In this document: in pieces, positions 13,301-23,219 of the stretch
Layout of the letters: the number at the start of each line of letters is the position of its first letter
Position numbering within the stretch: the first letter of the stretch is position 1
NCBI GenBank assembly: GCA_950022655.1
Contig: OX465581.1
Span: forward strand, 29,297,300 to 29,361,299
Direction of reading: 5' to 3'
Source of the DNA: Alentia gelatinosa
Taxonomy: Eukaryota > Annelida > Polychaeta > Phyllodocida > Polynoidae
Length of the DNA: 64,000 nt
Notes under the pieces: model-generated
What the model was told of the DNA's origin: nothing
Databases searched by the model: none
The model's input: only the letters and a program-made list of their open reading frames with translations
Translations under genes and position numbers: made by a program

Positions 13301-16300
13301 AATGGTATACAAGGATATTACAATCACTGGCATTCCTGTGATTTAGACGTGCCAACTAGAAGAAAATCGGTTCTTTTGACGATAAGTTGACATTGCGTTT
13401 AAAGCCTAAACTGGGGCCAACACATAATCATTTAATCTGAAACTGCAAGGGGGGGTCTAGTTTTGTTGAGGGAAAGGTTTAAGAAATACTTAACGCAACA
13501 GTAAATTCAAATGATATCAGAAATGAACGTCCGAATTTGTCATAGACTGAGCATTGTGTAGGTGCTTTGCCAAGATGGCAGTCCCACTGGGGGTTCGTAG
13601 CGCCACCTCCTTCCAGGCTGACTTGACGATGTTTTCCTATCAGTGAATGCAGTGAACCTGAACTGAAAGCACCAGGTTAAGGCAGACATCTACATGAGTC
13701 TCTATTGTGGGTAGTACATCGGTTTTGAATCGGAGACTGACCTTGTTTTACTTAACTGTAGGTGTTTCCCCTTAAGACTTCGCCGTTATTTGTAAGTGAA
13801 TAAGTCTTATCTTGGGAGTATGTGAAGTGAAGTCTCATAGTTGAAGTCTATTTACACCAGGCGTATACCGCTCATGTCTGTACTGTGTAGGACTTCCAGT
13901 AAGCGTCCTGATATGGTATCGCTTATAAGTGTGTCTGTTATCACAGGGATTTTTTTATAAAACACAAATATATTGTCCTCAGTATCTTAAAGCTTTGATA
14001 AAACCTGTGTTTGCTGACCCGATATGATTTCCAGAACCTCTATACTTGACTTCCCTGTAGATATGTACATTATCATTTCCATAATCTGCAGGATTTTCTC
14101 TGACAAACTGCCCATAGATAATGCATGGATGAAAATCCCTGAAACCAATGCGCAGTTACCGCAGTTGCCATTATTTCTCATTAAGCTTGTTCATTGTAGT
14201 CGGGGGGGGGGGGGGGACATTACCGCAAAATAACTTCAGGGATTTAAAAATTGGGTCTATTTTTCAAAGCCTGCATTTTACCTACCTGAGGCCAGAAACT
14301 GGCCCCAAAATATAAACTTTACAAGAAGTCCTAATTTCCTATATTATCATTTACTACAGATATTTAGCTATCACAAGTAATTTACTCCAATAAGTTATTA
14401 GTAGATGTTATGATTTTATACAACTTTGAGGTGAACCAGCTTTTCTGTGTTATGTCCGATACCCCTATTAATGTGGAATATTTTGGAATTTTTTATTCTC
14501 CAGCATGCACTGGCCAAACATTTATCAAAATTTATAACAAGAAAGCTTATATATAGTTCCTTGCGACATCCCAAAAGCATATATGTTGATCTGTCAGGAT
14601 TTTTGTCACTATATCTTGAATTTTGTTCAAGTCACAGAAATTACAAACAATTTTGTGTGTTTTAATGTAACTTCTTTTGTATTTATCCTCTCACATCACT
14701 TGTTATTTTCATAAGGATTTCTGCATGATATTTCTCATCCCTAGACATTGCTATTATCACTATGGCTGTATCACTATTATGTGATACAGCCATCATGTCT
14801 ACAACAGAAAGAAACACCAAGTACTAAAAAATTGTATGTTTAGGAAATCTTATTGAGTTTTGGCTAAAACTCTACTTTTTGTTCTTCATTCTATATGATA
14901 ATGGTTCAAAAGGCATATATGTGTTGACTGTATATACACAAAATGATCACAGTCAAATATCTATATAACTTATCAAATTTCCTTTGTATCATGGCAAGTT
15001 TTAATTATTTTTTCCTGTACCTGTAGCAGTATTTCTCATTTATAAAAGAGCGGTGTTGGATGTAACACTTGGTAACAAATTAAAAATGGGTTTATGTAGG
15101 GCCTAAATGAAAAGGTCCCTCAGGAAATAGCAGGAGCTTAGGAGATTAAACATATATGAATTAACTTATGGTTTGTGACCAGTAATACAATAAACTAATT
15201 CCTGGGTGCAGGGGTCCTGGACATAACACTTTGTAATAAAACAGGGAACTTAGAACTCCATAAGACTTTCAATAGTCCTCTCACACTTAGTTATCTAAAT
15301 TAGTAAGTATCTCAATACCTTAGGCAATCAGTGTGACCTGCCCCTAGTAATTATTTTCCATTTTAGTATTTATTGGGGTGTCGGACGTAACGGTGTGTCG
15401 AAAGTAACAAATGCACATTTGCATCATCAGAGATGTAAAAAAAAGATTAAAACAATTGTTTTTATTATGCTTAAGGCCAATATATAGTAGCATGATGTAA
15501 ATGAGGTTTGCTCTTGAAAAATTGATTACTGGGATTATAATCATGTTTTATGTGACTGTTACGTCCATGACCCCTATTTTTTGGAATTTAGGTCTAGGTA
15601 ATCAGATTCTGAATGTGACACACTTATCGTAGAACAATCAAGCTCAAACTTTAAGGAATGTAAAAGGACATATTTCTACAGCATTTGTAGGTGGAAAACA
15701 TAAACTTGATTCTTTTTATCCTTTTGTTTTTTAGAATGTAACCTGGGGGTCATGGACTTAACATTTATCAATTGAAAAACTATCCTAACATAAAATTCAT
15801 GGATATTTTCATTTTGTCACCTTTTTTTATGACGTTTCACATAGCCCTAATAGTAAACATTAACTTAATGAACAGTTTTTACTGATTCTTTTGCCTCTAG
15901 ATATATTGTAAGTATTTTTCTACTTCATGTATCAAAAAAAACCTGAAAATAAGGAGAAAATGAGGGTTTTTTCTCAATTTTCACAAATAGATTCCAGTCG
16001 GATATAGGAAAACCCTATATTGGAATGATAGAATTCTTTGAGAAGCATCCATTGATACAAGGAATTACAACTGTACACTTGTTATTAAGAGAAATAGTCA
16101 AGAAAAATATGTGGATGCTGACATTCCTGTTAAAACAGAACTGCTACTATAGATCATATCTAAACCCACCTACCTGCTTTCTCTTCATTGTCATTAATCT
16201 TAATTAATCTTAATTAATTTTTAAAAGTTCAAACATGATGAATTACGATTTAAATGAATTGAAATACTACATAGAATGTATTTGTTCTCCAATGCATTTT

Positions 16301-16981
16301 GTTGACTATTGTTTTATGATTTGCTTTTATCTTCAGGCCATCATGAAGGAAGCAGATAAAGACAATTCTGGATTTATCTCTGAAGATGAACTCCAGGGTG
16401 CTGCGGTCATAATCGCCCAACTTAGAATGTAAGCTACATTCTCTTCCAACACATATATGTGTAATGCAGATGAAGCCTTATTCATAAATGGCTTCAAGAA
16501 AGACTGAATTTGATTTATCATGCAGTAGAGATTTAAGTTGAATTCTCATGTCTGGGATTCTTTTATAGATTGTGCAATAGATACAAGCAGAAAAATACTA
16601 CTCCTATTCACTGGGTGAGAAACAGCAACCCTTTCATAAACCATCATAATAGTAAATGTTTTGTAGTGATTATATATAAGTAATGACAAATCAAAATAAC
16701 TGAAATTTAATGTTTTACATCTGAAACTGAATTAAAAAACCTTATTCAAAATGCCTTCGATTTGCAGCGCTATGGAGCTCAACGAGGTCTTCAATGCCCT
16801 TGACAAGGACAAAAATGGTTTCCTGACCAAGGAAGAGCTGCAGGTGTTTGCAGAGGGCAACGCCCAGGGCGAACAAAAGAAAATGATGGGTGAAGCTATC
16901 AGCAAATATCCCAACGACATGAAGATCTCCCGAGAAGAATTCATCAAGAATTGTTTTGCCCAGATGTCTCACAAGCATTAG
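10238..16981 (+). CDS. Four-EF-hand calcium-binding protein (3 exons)
   Basis: Exons 10238-10396, 16337-16428 and 16768-16981 join to 465 coding bases, giving 154 residues. Intron 1 is phase 0 (donor GTAAGG, acceptor TTCAG) and intron 2 is phase 2 (donor GTAAGC, acceptor TTTGCAG). Loops 1-3 are canonical 12-residue EF-hand loops: D19-E30 (DQDGNGRICKKE), D60-E71 (DKDNSGFISEDE) and D96-E107 (DKDKNGFLTKEE). The fourth, about K130-E141, lacks the first acidic ligand and has proline at position 3, so it probably does not bind calcium. Loop spacing (41, 36, 34) fits a calmodulin/troponin C-like two-lobe fold. No signal peptide or membrane segment, so a cytosolic calcium sensor or buffer is inferred. 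The exact subfamily is not clear to me. The start follows AACATGCC at the head of the first open exon. Intron 1 (5.9 kb) holds a MITE and repeats. Confidence 0.85.
10580..11041. mobile_element. MITE with ~45-bp imperfect terminal inverted repeats
   Basis: The left end (TAGTCCGAGGAACTTTGACT) and the inverted right end (CTCGGACTA at 11032-11040) match imperfectly over ~45 bases through GCAGACAATCAGAGAGCA. Both ends abut CTAG. A single related end lies at 30472-30536 in the opposite direction. It sits in EF-hand intron 1. Non-coding. Confidence 0.65.
11042..12146. other. EF-hand intron 1, unassigned
   Basis: An open frame at 11290-11598 (+) ends in a coding-like stretch (KHEAESKYLLMLNLKVK) with no family I recognise. 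Otherwise intronic sequence. Confidence 0.35.
12147..12257 (+). CDS. Small ORF / possible alternative first exon
   Basis: ATG at 12147 opens 36 codons (MRELLKILRTVTKLDDTEAA onward) in a GC-richer patch inside EF-hand intron 1, on the same strand. After ten codons the sequence ACG|GTAACA offers a phase-0 donor, the same phase as the authentic exon-1 donor. Splicing from here to 16337 would therefore keep the frame and give a protein with EF-hands 2-4 only. This is inference. It may equally be an unrelated small ORF or chance. Confidence 0.2.
   Translation: MRELLKILRTVTKLDDTEAASTGDIKEDLSLFSFDL
12258..14761. other. EF-hand intron 1, unassigned
   Basis: No domains or clear repeats, apart from a 15-base G run at 14202-14216. 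Confidence 0.35.
14762..14793. repeat. Perfect 13-bp inverted repeat (hairpin)
   Basis: ATGGCTGTATCAC at 14762-14774 is mirrored at 14781-14793 around a 6-base loop. Possibly a recent fold-back remnant. Confidence 0.7.
15048..15775. repeat. Degenerate ~160-185-bp periodic motif
   Basis: A motif like GGGGTC-TGGAC-TAACA occurs near 15051, 15208, 15375 and 15744 on + and near 15556-15580 inverted. Spacings are 157-185 bases, within EF-hand intron 1. It looks like an old satellite or decayed repeat. Confidence 0.4.
16337..16428 (+). CDS. EF-hand gene exon 2
   Basis: 92 bases encoding EF-hand 2, bounded by TTCAG and GTAAGC. It ends after two bases of a codon that exon 3 completes as Ile84. Confidence 0.85.
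16768..16981 (+). CDS. EF-hand gene exon 3 and stop
   Basis: 214 bases encoding EF-hand 3 and the degenerate fourth hand, ending ...MSHKH then TAG at 16979-16981. Confidence 0.85.
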
Positions 16982-17422
16982 TGTGATAATATAGAATCGG
17001 TAGTTTAGTCTTTTCAATCATGTAGTGATGCCATTATTGTCATATTAGCTGTCTGTTCAAAAAACTAAATTACGTCTTAGATTTTTTAAGTAAGTGTTAA
17101 GAGCAAAGAATATGATTTAAACTTGCTTAGCCTTGCTTTTACTAGCGGGTTATTTACAATATGAACATGTTCTACGTTTATGCACTGGCTAGATACGTTT
17201 CTCATGTACCGGTACCTGAAATGTGCAAGTGGAAGAATTTAGATGGAACATATTTTCAAATGAATTTGTGATAGATTATTTTGTGATAAAATACATAACA
17301 AACTCGTATATCCGTAAAATAGGCTACAGTGCCATGTAGACCCTTCTTACTCTGCAATTACGTCATATTAATCAATTCAATGTTTTAGTCTTGTATCATG
17401 TTCCCCTTATAAAGCAACTGTT

Positions 17423-17428
17423 AATAAA
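17423..17428 (+). terminator. Poly(A) signal AATAAA of the EF-hand gene
   Basis: Canonical hexamer about 440 bases after the stop, at a plausible 3' UTR length. Confidence 0.6.
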
Positions 17429-17569
17429 ATAGATTCTCAACCGAAGACGTGTTCAAAATATGTCGATATCAAATACTATTTTTTTTTTGTTATAGTCATT
17501 AAATTCAAATCAATCCTACGCTGGCACTGGGAATGGCTCATATGAGTCCCAGAGTAGTAACAAATCTAA

Positions 17570-18058
17570 GGGGGCCCTCCCACCTACTACGATTAACTCT
17601 ACGATTAACCCTTTGGCCTAGTCGGCGACAAACTGAAAAAAAATCGTGGAGGTGTCGGCGACAAAGCAGTCAATTAGTCTGATTTTGCGCTGAGCTAAGC
17701 GCCGCTCTACGACGCGCTACAACAAAAAACATTAATCATAGAGGGTCTACGAAATTCAAACATGTTTGAATTTCGTAGCCCGTCGTAGCCCGTTGGCGAC
17801 AAATACGGCCCGGAAATCTCTCTTACATGCAAAATACTTGACAGAAAATTATTAAATTTGCAGATCCGCTAGGCCATATAATGAAAATACTGCACCGTAA
17901 ATTTGGTGTCATTTGCGAAAAGCTAAGGGTCTCAAATCAATCATTTTCTAGTTTACCTTGGAACTGAGTTTTTATTTTTGAAAAACTGTATGATACTGTT
18001 ATGTATATCCTATTAAAAGATCTATTATAATGATGCGTTATCTCTGGAATTATAACAG

Positions 18059-18115
<57 letters not shown>

Positions 18116-18291
18116 ATGATCCTTTACCATGCAGAAGACACTGGAAAGTGTTTTCCCGCTCTTTTCTTATCGCCGACAAACTGGGTAATGATTAGGTCCC
18201 CAAAGGAACTGCGTGTCGCAGACTTTGTCGTCGACACGCAGAGTCGTCGGGGACTTAATCGTAGCACGTCGTAGTAGGTGGGAGGGCCCCC
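17570..18291. mobile_element. PIF/Harbinger-like MITE, 722 bp
   Basis: Terminal inverted repeats start GGGGGCCCTCCCACCTACTA at 17570 and end with its complement at 18291. They match for at least 22 bases. TAA flanks both sides (17567-17569 and 18292-18294), the 3-bp target duplication typical of PIF/Harbinger. No transposase. The interior holds a 30-bp palindrome around AAACATGTTT at 17755-17784 and a (TA)n tract. Confidence 0.8.
18058..18113. repeat. (TA)n microsatellite
   Basis: About 55 bases of TA repeats inside the Harbinger-like MITE. Confidence 0.95.
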
Positions 18292-18316
18292 TAAAACTAT
18301 TAAATGAAATATTGCG

Positions 18317-18601
18317 ATGGGCGTCACTAAGTGCAGTGAGGAAATTGAGGTCAAGGATCATGGTACCAAGAGTGACCATGGTGATGTCTACACTTTTGAA
18401 AACATGACGTTCATTCAAAACCGTGATGCTGACGTTATTTCATCTGTGACTGAAGTGGATATTGTTCAAAACTGTACTGTAGATACGGATCGTGTTGTGA
18501 ACCATGTTGTAGGTTTACATTTGGTCCATTGTCAGTTAAGTCTTGCAATTACAGGGCGTGAAAAAAACAAAACAAAAGTGAAATTTGTAGGTTTTGGTTA
18601 A
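18317..18601 (+). CDS. Unassigned ORF beside the MITE
   Basis: 94 residues with coding-like composition (around SEEIEVKDHGTKSDHG and SSVTEVDIVQNC). It starts just after the MITE's right end and on the same strand as the Gypsy pol relic 700 bases downstream. It may be an upstream gag/pol part of that retroelement, split by the MITE, but I see no diagnostic motif. The first ATG is arbitrary, since an in-frame TGA lies only a few codons upstream. Confidence 0.3.
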   Translation: MGVTKCSEEIEVKDHGTKSDHGDVYTFENMTFIQNRDADVISSVTEVDIVQNCTVDTDRVVNHVVGLHLVHCQLSLAITGREKNKTKVKFVGFG

Positions 18602-18802
18602 CATGGCAACACAACAATTTCTTTTAAAAAACCTACCTAAAATGGACATTTTGAGGAAAACGTTGTTGCTTTTGCAAATATTCTCTTCATATTTGGCATG
18701 ATTAGAGGTCCTTGTGAGGCACACCTATTATGACTAAAATTATTGTAAAATGGAATGTATTTGTGTTGCCATGGAAACCAAGTACCTCTTTTTTAAGAAT
18801 AG

Positions 18803-19200
18803 CCCCCCCCCCCCCCCCCCCCCCACACACACACAATAGAATAATGTACAGAACACACTCTTTGGGTTTAAGAACCTAGGAAAACCCATAGAGTGAAGGC
18901 ATGTTGGTAGGTGATGTGCGTTGGTGTTCATGGGTACCGGTGGGTGTTTTGGTGTGGGTGTACATTGGTGTTAGGTTGCTTATGAACATTCATTAAATGA
19001 TTAAAAACAATCAGAATAAAGTTCATTTTAGTATGTATCCTTCTCTGACCGGTCCATGAATCAAAGTGAGGAGGGTATCCATAGGATGCAGGGACTGGAG
19101 CCTGTCTGATATGAGTGCAGAAGTGGGTTTTGGTGTTGATAGGTGTTGGTAGGTGTAGATGAAGGTGGTTGTGGCTTTGGGTGTTGATTAGTATTTTGTC
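18803..19200. repeat. Homopolymer and GGTGTTG minisatellite tracts
   Basis: A C run of 22 (18803-18824) followed by CA repeats, then GT-rich imperfect repeats of GGTGTTG/GGTGTGG type at about 18905-18975 and 19125-19190. The same repeat type occurs at 52235-52318. Confidence 0.6.
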
Positions 19201-19318
19201 TCCCAGCAGAAATAGGCCCTAAGGAAATGAAAAAATGTGCACCCCCACCCCCGAATAATAAGATAAAACAATACAAAAGCCTCTCTCCATAGAAGTATCA
19301 GATAGAAATTGCCCCTAG

Positions 19319-20906
19319 ATGAAAAATTTTGCTAAAAAGGGCAAAGTCGTTGGGAAACTGGAGTCGGTAGAGAAAGGAGATATTGTCAACAAATTGGAAC
19401 AAATCAATGATGAGGTAAGTGGTACTAGAGTCAATATCGTTAAAAGCACAAACGCTCCCGAGAGACAGGAGGAACTTTTGGAGAGAAACGGTGATTTGTT
19501 TGCGGAAAATGATTTAGAACTAGGAAGAACACATTTGACGAAAATGACCATTGACCCCCAGGGTTGCGAGCCAATAGCTCTCAAGACCTACAGAGTGCTG
19601 TTATTAAAGTGAGAGTTAATCGAGACAAAGGTCGATGAGATGCTGGAAGCCGAAGTCTGTGGATGCCGAAGTCTGTGGACTGCTCCTGTAGTAGTTGTCG
19701 GGAAGAAGGATGGAAGTCAGCGTTTTTGCGTTGACTATCGTCAGCTAAATAATTGTACAGCGAAGTACAACTTCCCACTTCCACACATTGACGATACTGT
19801 CAATGTTAGGAGGCAGTCAGTGTTTCTCGTCTCTTGACTTAAGATCAGGATCCCATCAGATTCCAATATCTGATAAGGACAAAGGAAAGACCGCTTTTGT
19901 CTGCCATTAGGGTGTTTCTGAATTTAATGTTGTGCCTTTTGGACTCGCAAATGCTCCTTCCATATTCTTGGAACTCATGCAAAAGGTGCTTGTTGAGATA
20001 AATGGTAAGTTTACAACAGCTTACCAAGACAATATGATAATATGGTCATGTACACCTGAAGAACACCTTCAGCACCTACAGATTGTATTTGATTGCTTGC
20101 GTGGGGCCGGGTTGAAATTAAAATGCAAAAAGTGTGAGTTCTTTGAGACACAACTAGAATACCTTGGACACAAAATATCCCCAGAAGGGATTAACCCTCG
20201 TCCAGAGAAGGTGCAGGTCATCCGGGAACTAGAGCCCCGAATGACAGTGAAGGATGTTCTTTCCTTCATTTGGATGTGTTCATACTACAGGAGATATGTG
20301 CCAAACTTTTCAAAAATTGTCTGGCCACTGACCGCATTGACCAAAAAGAACATGAGTTTTATATGGACTGATTCATGTCAATCAGCGTTTGACACTTTGA
20401 TGGAAGCGTTGAGTACCCAACCCATTCTGGCATTTCCCGATTTGAACAAGCCTTTTGTTGTGTACACCGATGCAAGCGATATTGCAGTTGGAGTGTTGTC
20501 AGTGCAAGAACATGAAGACGGGCCCCATGCGATACAATACATATCCCATGCATTGAACACCACACTGGCTCATTGGACTATCATCGAATGAGAGGCATAT
20601 GCATTAATGGAAGCGGTATGCATGTTCAAGCCTTACTTGTATGGAAATAGGTTCACCCTAAGAACTGACCACAAACCGTTGGAATTTTTATTCCGTTCAG
20701 AGAATGTGAAGCTGCAGAAGTGGGCAATGACTCTCAGTGAATACGATTGTCACATAGAGTACATTAGCGGACCTAAGAAGGTACAGGCAGATTTTCTGAG
20801 TCAATTGAGTAGCAAGAGTAGTGGCAAAGATTGTGGTGTGATTAACACAGACAAGGTAGACGTAAGGCAGCGTATTTATAACCGAGTCAAGTATGAGAAG
20901 CGGTGA
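19319..20906 (+). pseudogene. Ty3/Gypsy LTR retrotransposon pol (RT-RNase H) relic
   Basis: Frames in order: the lead-in to reverse transcriptase (ELGRTHLTKM, 19500-19560); WTAPVVVVGKKDG and FCVDYRQLN (19670-19750, first catalytic Asp); then FGLANAPSIFLELMQKVL (19935-19990). The catalytic box reads YQDN at 20022-20033, with the second Asp replaced. ECLGHKISPEG-type thumb sequence (here EYLGHKISPEG) follows at 20155-20190, and RNase H with YTDASD at about 20460-20480 and TLRTDHKPLEFLF at about 20650-20690. A frameshift near 19840-19930 and a TGA at 20589-20591 break the frame. Integrase, protease and LTRs are not visible. Dead copy, lacking the catalytic YxDD. Confidence 0.85.
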
Positions 20907-20946
20907 TAACAGTGGTTTCTATCTTCTTGGTACCTAATAGGTCTTG

Positions 20947-21237
20947 TCATTGTTGATTGTCTGCTCTGTCCTTGCAGTCCCTTAGGATCTTGTCTGGGTG
21001 TCCCTTGTCTTTGAATTCACCCCATTTTTTGATGCAGTGTCTCTCGTAATCTTTTGTTCTTTTGCAGATCATTTTGATCCTTAGGAATTGTGAGTATGGG
21101 AGGCTCCTTTTGGTTGTGGGTGGGTGAGCAGAGTCGAACCTCAAATAGGTATTGGCATTGGTTGGTTTTGTGTACAGATTGGAGTACAGTTTGCCTGTGC
21201 TTCCATCGATCTTGACACATGTGTCTAAGCCTTTCAC
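20947..21237 (-). pseudogene. Penelope-like element fragment
   Basis: The minus strand encodes about 96 residues in the layout of the post-RT region of Penelope-like elements: GKLYSNLYTKPTNANTYLRF, then HPPTTKRSLPYSQFLRIK and a Cys/Arg-rich tail. The 'LY-KPT-x-x-x-YL ... S-HP ... K-x-S-x-PYSQ-x-LR' pattern is highly characteristic. The catalytic RT core, which should lie at higher coordinates on this strand, is cut off exactly where the 35-bp array begins. Truncated copy. Confidence 0.75.
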
Positions 21238-21366
21238 CGCCGCATGATGCCTCCAGGCATTCCCGTGCGAACCGCCGCATGATGCCTGGAGGCATTCCCA
21301 TGGCTACCGCCGCATGATGCCTACAGGCATTCCCATGTGAACCGCCGCATGATGCCTTGAGGCATC
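21236..21366. repeat. Four-unit 35-bp tandem array with palindromic core
   Basis: Units start ACCGCCGCATGATGCC at 21236, 21271, 21306 and 21341. Each carries GATGCCTnnAGGCAT, a near-perfect palindrome whose two central bases vary. A related 34-bp array lies at 38718-38880. Confidence 0.85.
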
Positions 21367-21400
21367 ATAAACTCAGATTTTTTTTCAATTCATTTCATTA

Positions 21401-22363
21401 ATGATGAAAAAAGGTGGAAACTACAAGAAGATGTTCCTGGTTTCACCAGAAATGATGAAAGACAACAATAAACCCCCGCAGGAAAATAGTACCCCACCCT
21501 CTGACCCAGCCAAGACTTATTATGAGACCCAACTCGTCAAGCAAAATCTTTCCGATACTGCTCCACTTATAAAAGCAGTCAGGTCGATTCAAAAATAGCT
21601 TTCCACCATATTGAACAATCCAAATTTCATGAGGAGGAGTCGCATGAGAAAATTCAACGATTTAATGACACGGTCTATGATAGCCTAAAAAAAGCGTGCT
21701 CAAGAACCTATCCTTATGACTCTCCACTCATACAAGGTCTCCCAACTACTAGGGGTGTCGTCCCCCCATATGACAACGACAACGACGATATGATGGACAC
21801 TGAGGAGGAGGAGGAGCGTGATGCCGGCGCTGGCTCGGGTGGTGATGGTGAAGACACCGGTGAAGATGAAAGTGACGACGCTTCTATGAGTACCCCGCCT
21901 GCTTCACCGAAGCACCACTCGCCTGAAAAACAAAATCCCTACAGCTGGTGCCCATTCGTACACACTTGAAACCTTTCACGCCAACATCGAGAGAACTGTT
22001 CCCAAGTCATACAAACAGAATGTGAAAAAACTCTTCAATCTCATAACAGACAAAGGAGAAGGGTATATCAACTGGAACAGAGATGGTGAGGTTGTTGTGG
22101 GCAGAAAACCACTTAGTCTTCTCATGGAAGCTGCTCAAGGGAAAACCACGAAAAAGCCACCTGTTGGATACTACACGTTCATGCAAGGGCTTAAAAGAGT
22201 CAACCCCCAAATGCAACATGTCAGAAGTAAATCAACCTTAGCCCAATGCGCATCGTTACCAAGAGATACCGAACAGAAAGGCAGTGGATTGGGGGGGGGG
22301 GGAAGTTACAATGGTCAACCCGTCTCTGAAGAAGAAAAAAGATTCGAAACAAATTCAAGGTGA
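21401..22363 (+). pseudogene. Maverick-like element 5' ORF (frameshifted)
   Basis: Segments in several frames. 21401-21598 starts MMKKGGNYKKMFLVSPEMM and ends with a stop. An intermediate frame (about 21600-21960) carries a long acidic, Gly/Glu/Asp-rich stretch. 22022-22363 gives NVKKLFNLITDKGEGYINWN and KPPVGYYTFMQGLKRVNP. From memory, animal virus-like elements often carry a first ORF of this kind, with an 'xKxMxLVxP' start and a C-terminal domain with 'I-x-W-N-x-x-G-E' and 'P-x-G-x-x-x-F'. Its function is unknown to me. At least two frameshifts, plus a 12-base G run at 22291-22302 near the end. Confidence 0.55.
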
Positions 22364-22379
22364 ACTTTAAAAGAAAGTA

Positions 22380-23219
22380 GTGACAGCTTTAACCAATCCC
22401 AGACACCCAGCAAGTTTCACTAGCCCGTCCAAAGTCAAGGACCACCATTTAAAAAAAAACCGGTTGAAACACATAGAAGATGCCCTCACTGATGTGGACG
22501 CCTATACCAGACACAAGAATTATAAAAGACGCTTCAAGAGACGTAAAACTCAAACATGGGGCATCGACAGGCAATGGCAACTCGACTTGATAGACATGCA
22601 AGCTTTCAAAAAAGAAAACGGTAGAAACAAATACATTCTTACTGGCATCGATGTCTTCTCAAGATACACCTTTGCTCAACCAGTCCTGAGTAAAGGTGGT
22701 GAAAACCTGGTCAACGCTTTCAAAAAAAGAGCCTACTTCGCTCACCCAAATACGTGCAAACTGATAAAGGTACCGAGTTTAAAGGACACAAGTTTCAGGA
22801 TCATCTAAAGGAAGAGAAAATAAAATTCTTTGTGAGTGAAAACAACGACATTAAATGCGCCTTAGTAGAAAGGTTCAATGGAACACTGCAATGTAAACTT
22901 TGGTGCTACTTCACTCACAACAACACCTATCGCTATGTGGATGTTGTACGAGCCTAACTGGGGAGAAGAGATTTTCAACTTATCCCAACAAGACAGACGC
23001 TGTCACATTGTCAAAGACGCATTAGAGGAGCAGATAAAAGGACGATTCTACCCTCAGGAACTGCAAAAGGTCACTGTCGCTCCAAGGAAGCAGTACATAG
23101 TAGAGAAAGTTGTAAAATACAGAGGAATAGGTCGTTGAAAAGAAGCTCTCGTTAAGTGGCGTGGATACGGTGACAAATTCAACCATTGGGAACCTGTGAA
23201 AAACATACAAGCAATATGA
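22380..23219 (+). pseudogene. Retrovirus-like integrase with chromodomain (frameshifted)
   Basis: An rve-type DDE integrase of Maverick/Polinton kind. Basic N-terminal part, then WQLDLIDM (first Asp at 22584-22586) and YILTGIDVFSRY. After a frameshift near 22750 comes QTDKGTEF (second Asp 22763-22765), then VERFNGTL with the catalytic Glu at 22868-22870. The D-to-E step is 35 residues, as in this family. After another shift, RKQYIVEKVVKYRG and a chromodomain ending (ALVKWRGYGDKFNHWEPV, 23140-23215) follow, ending at TGA 23217-23219. All three catalytic acidic residues survive, but the frame is broken at least three times (near 22750, 22950 and a TGA at about 23138). The stop overlaps the next ORF's start as ATGA. 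Confidence 0.8.

Noticed and set aside
10397..16336. A missing EF-hand exon in the long intron
   Set aside because: The three exons already give four EF-hand units in normal spacing with matching phases.
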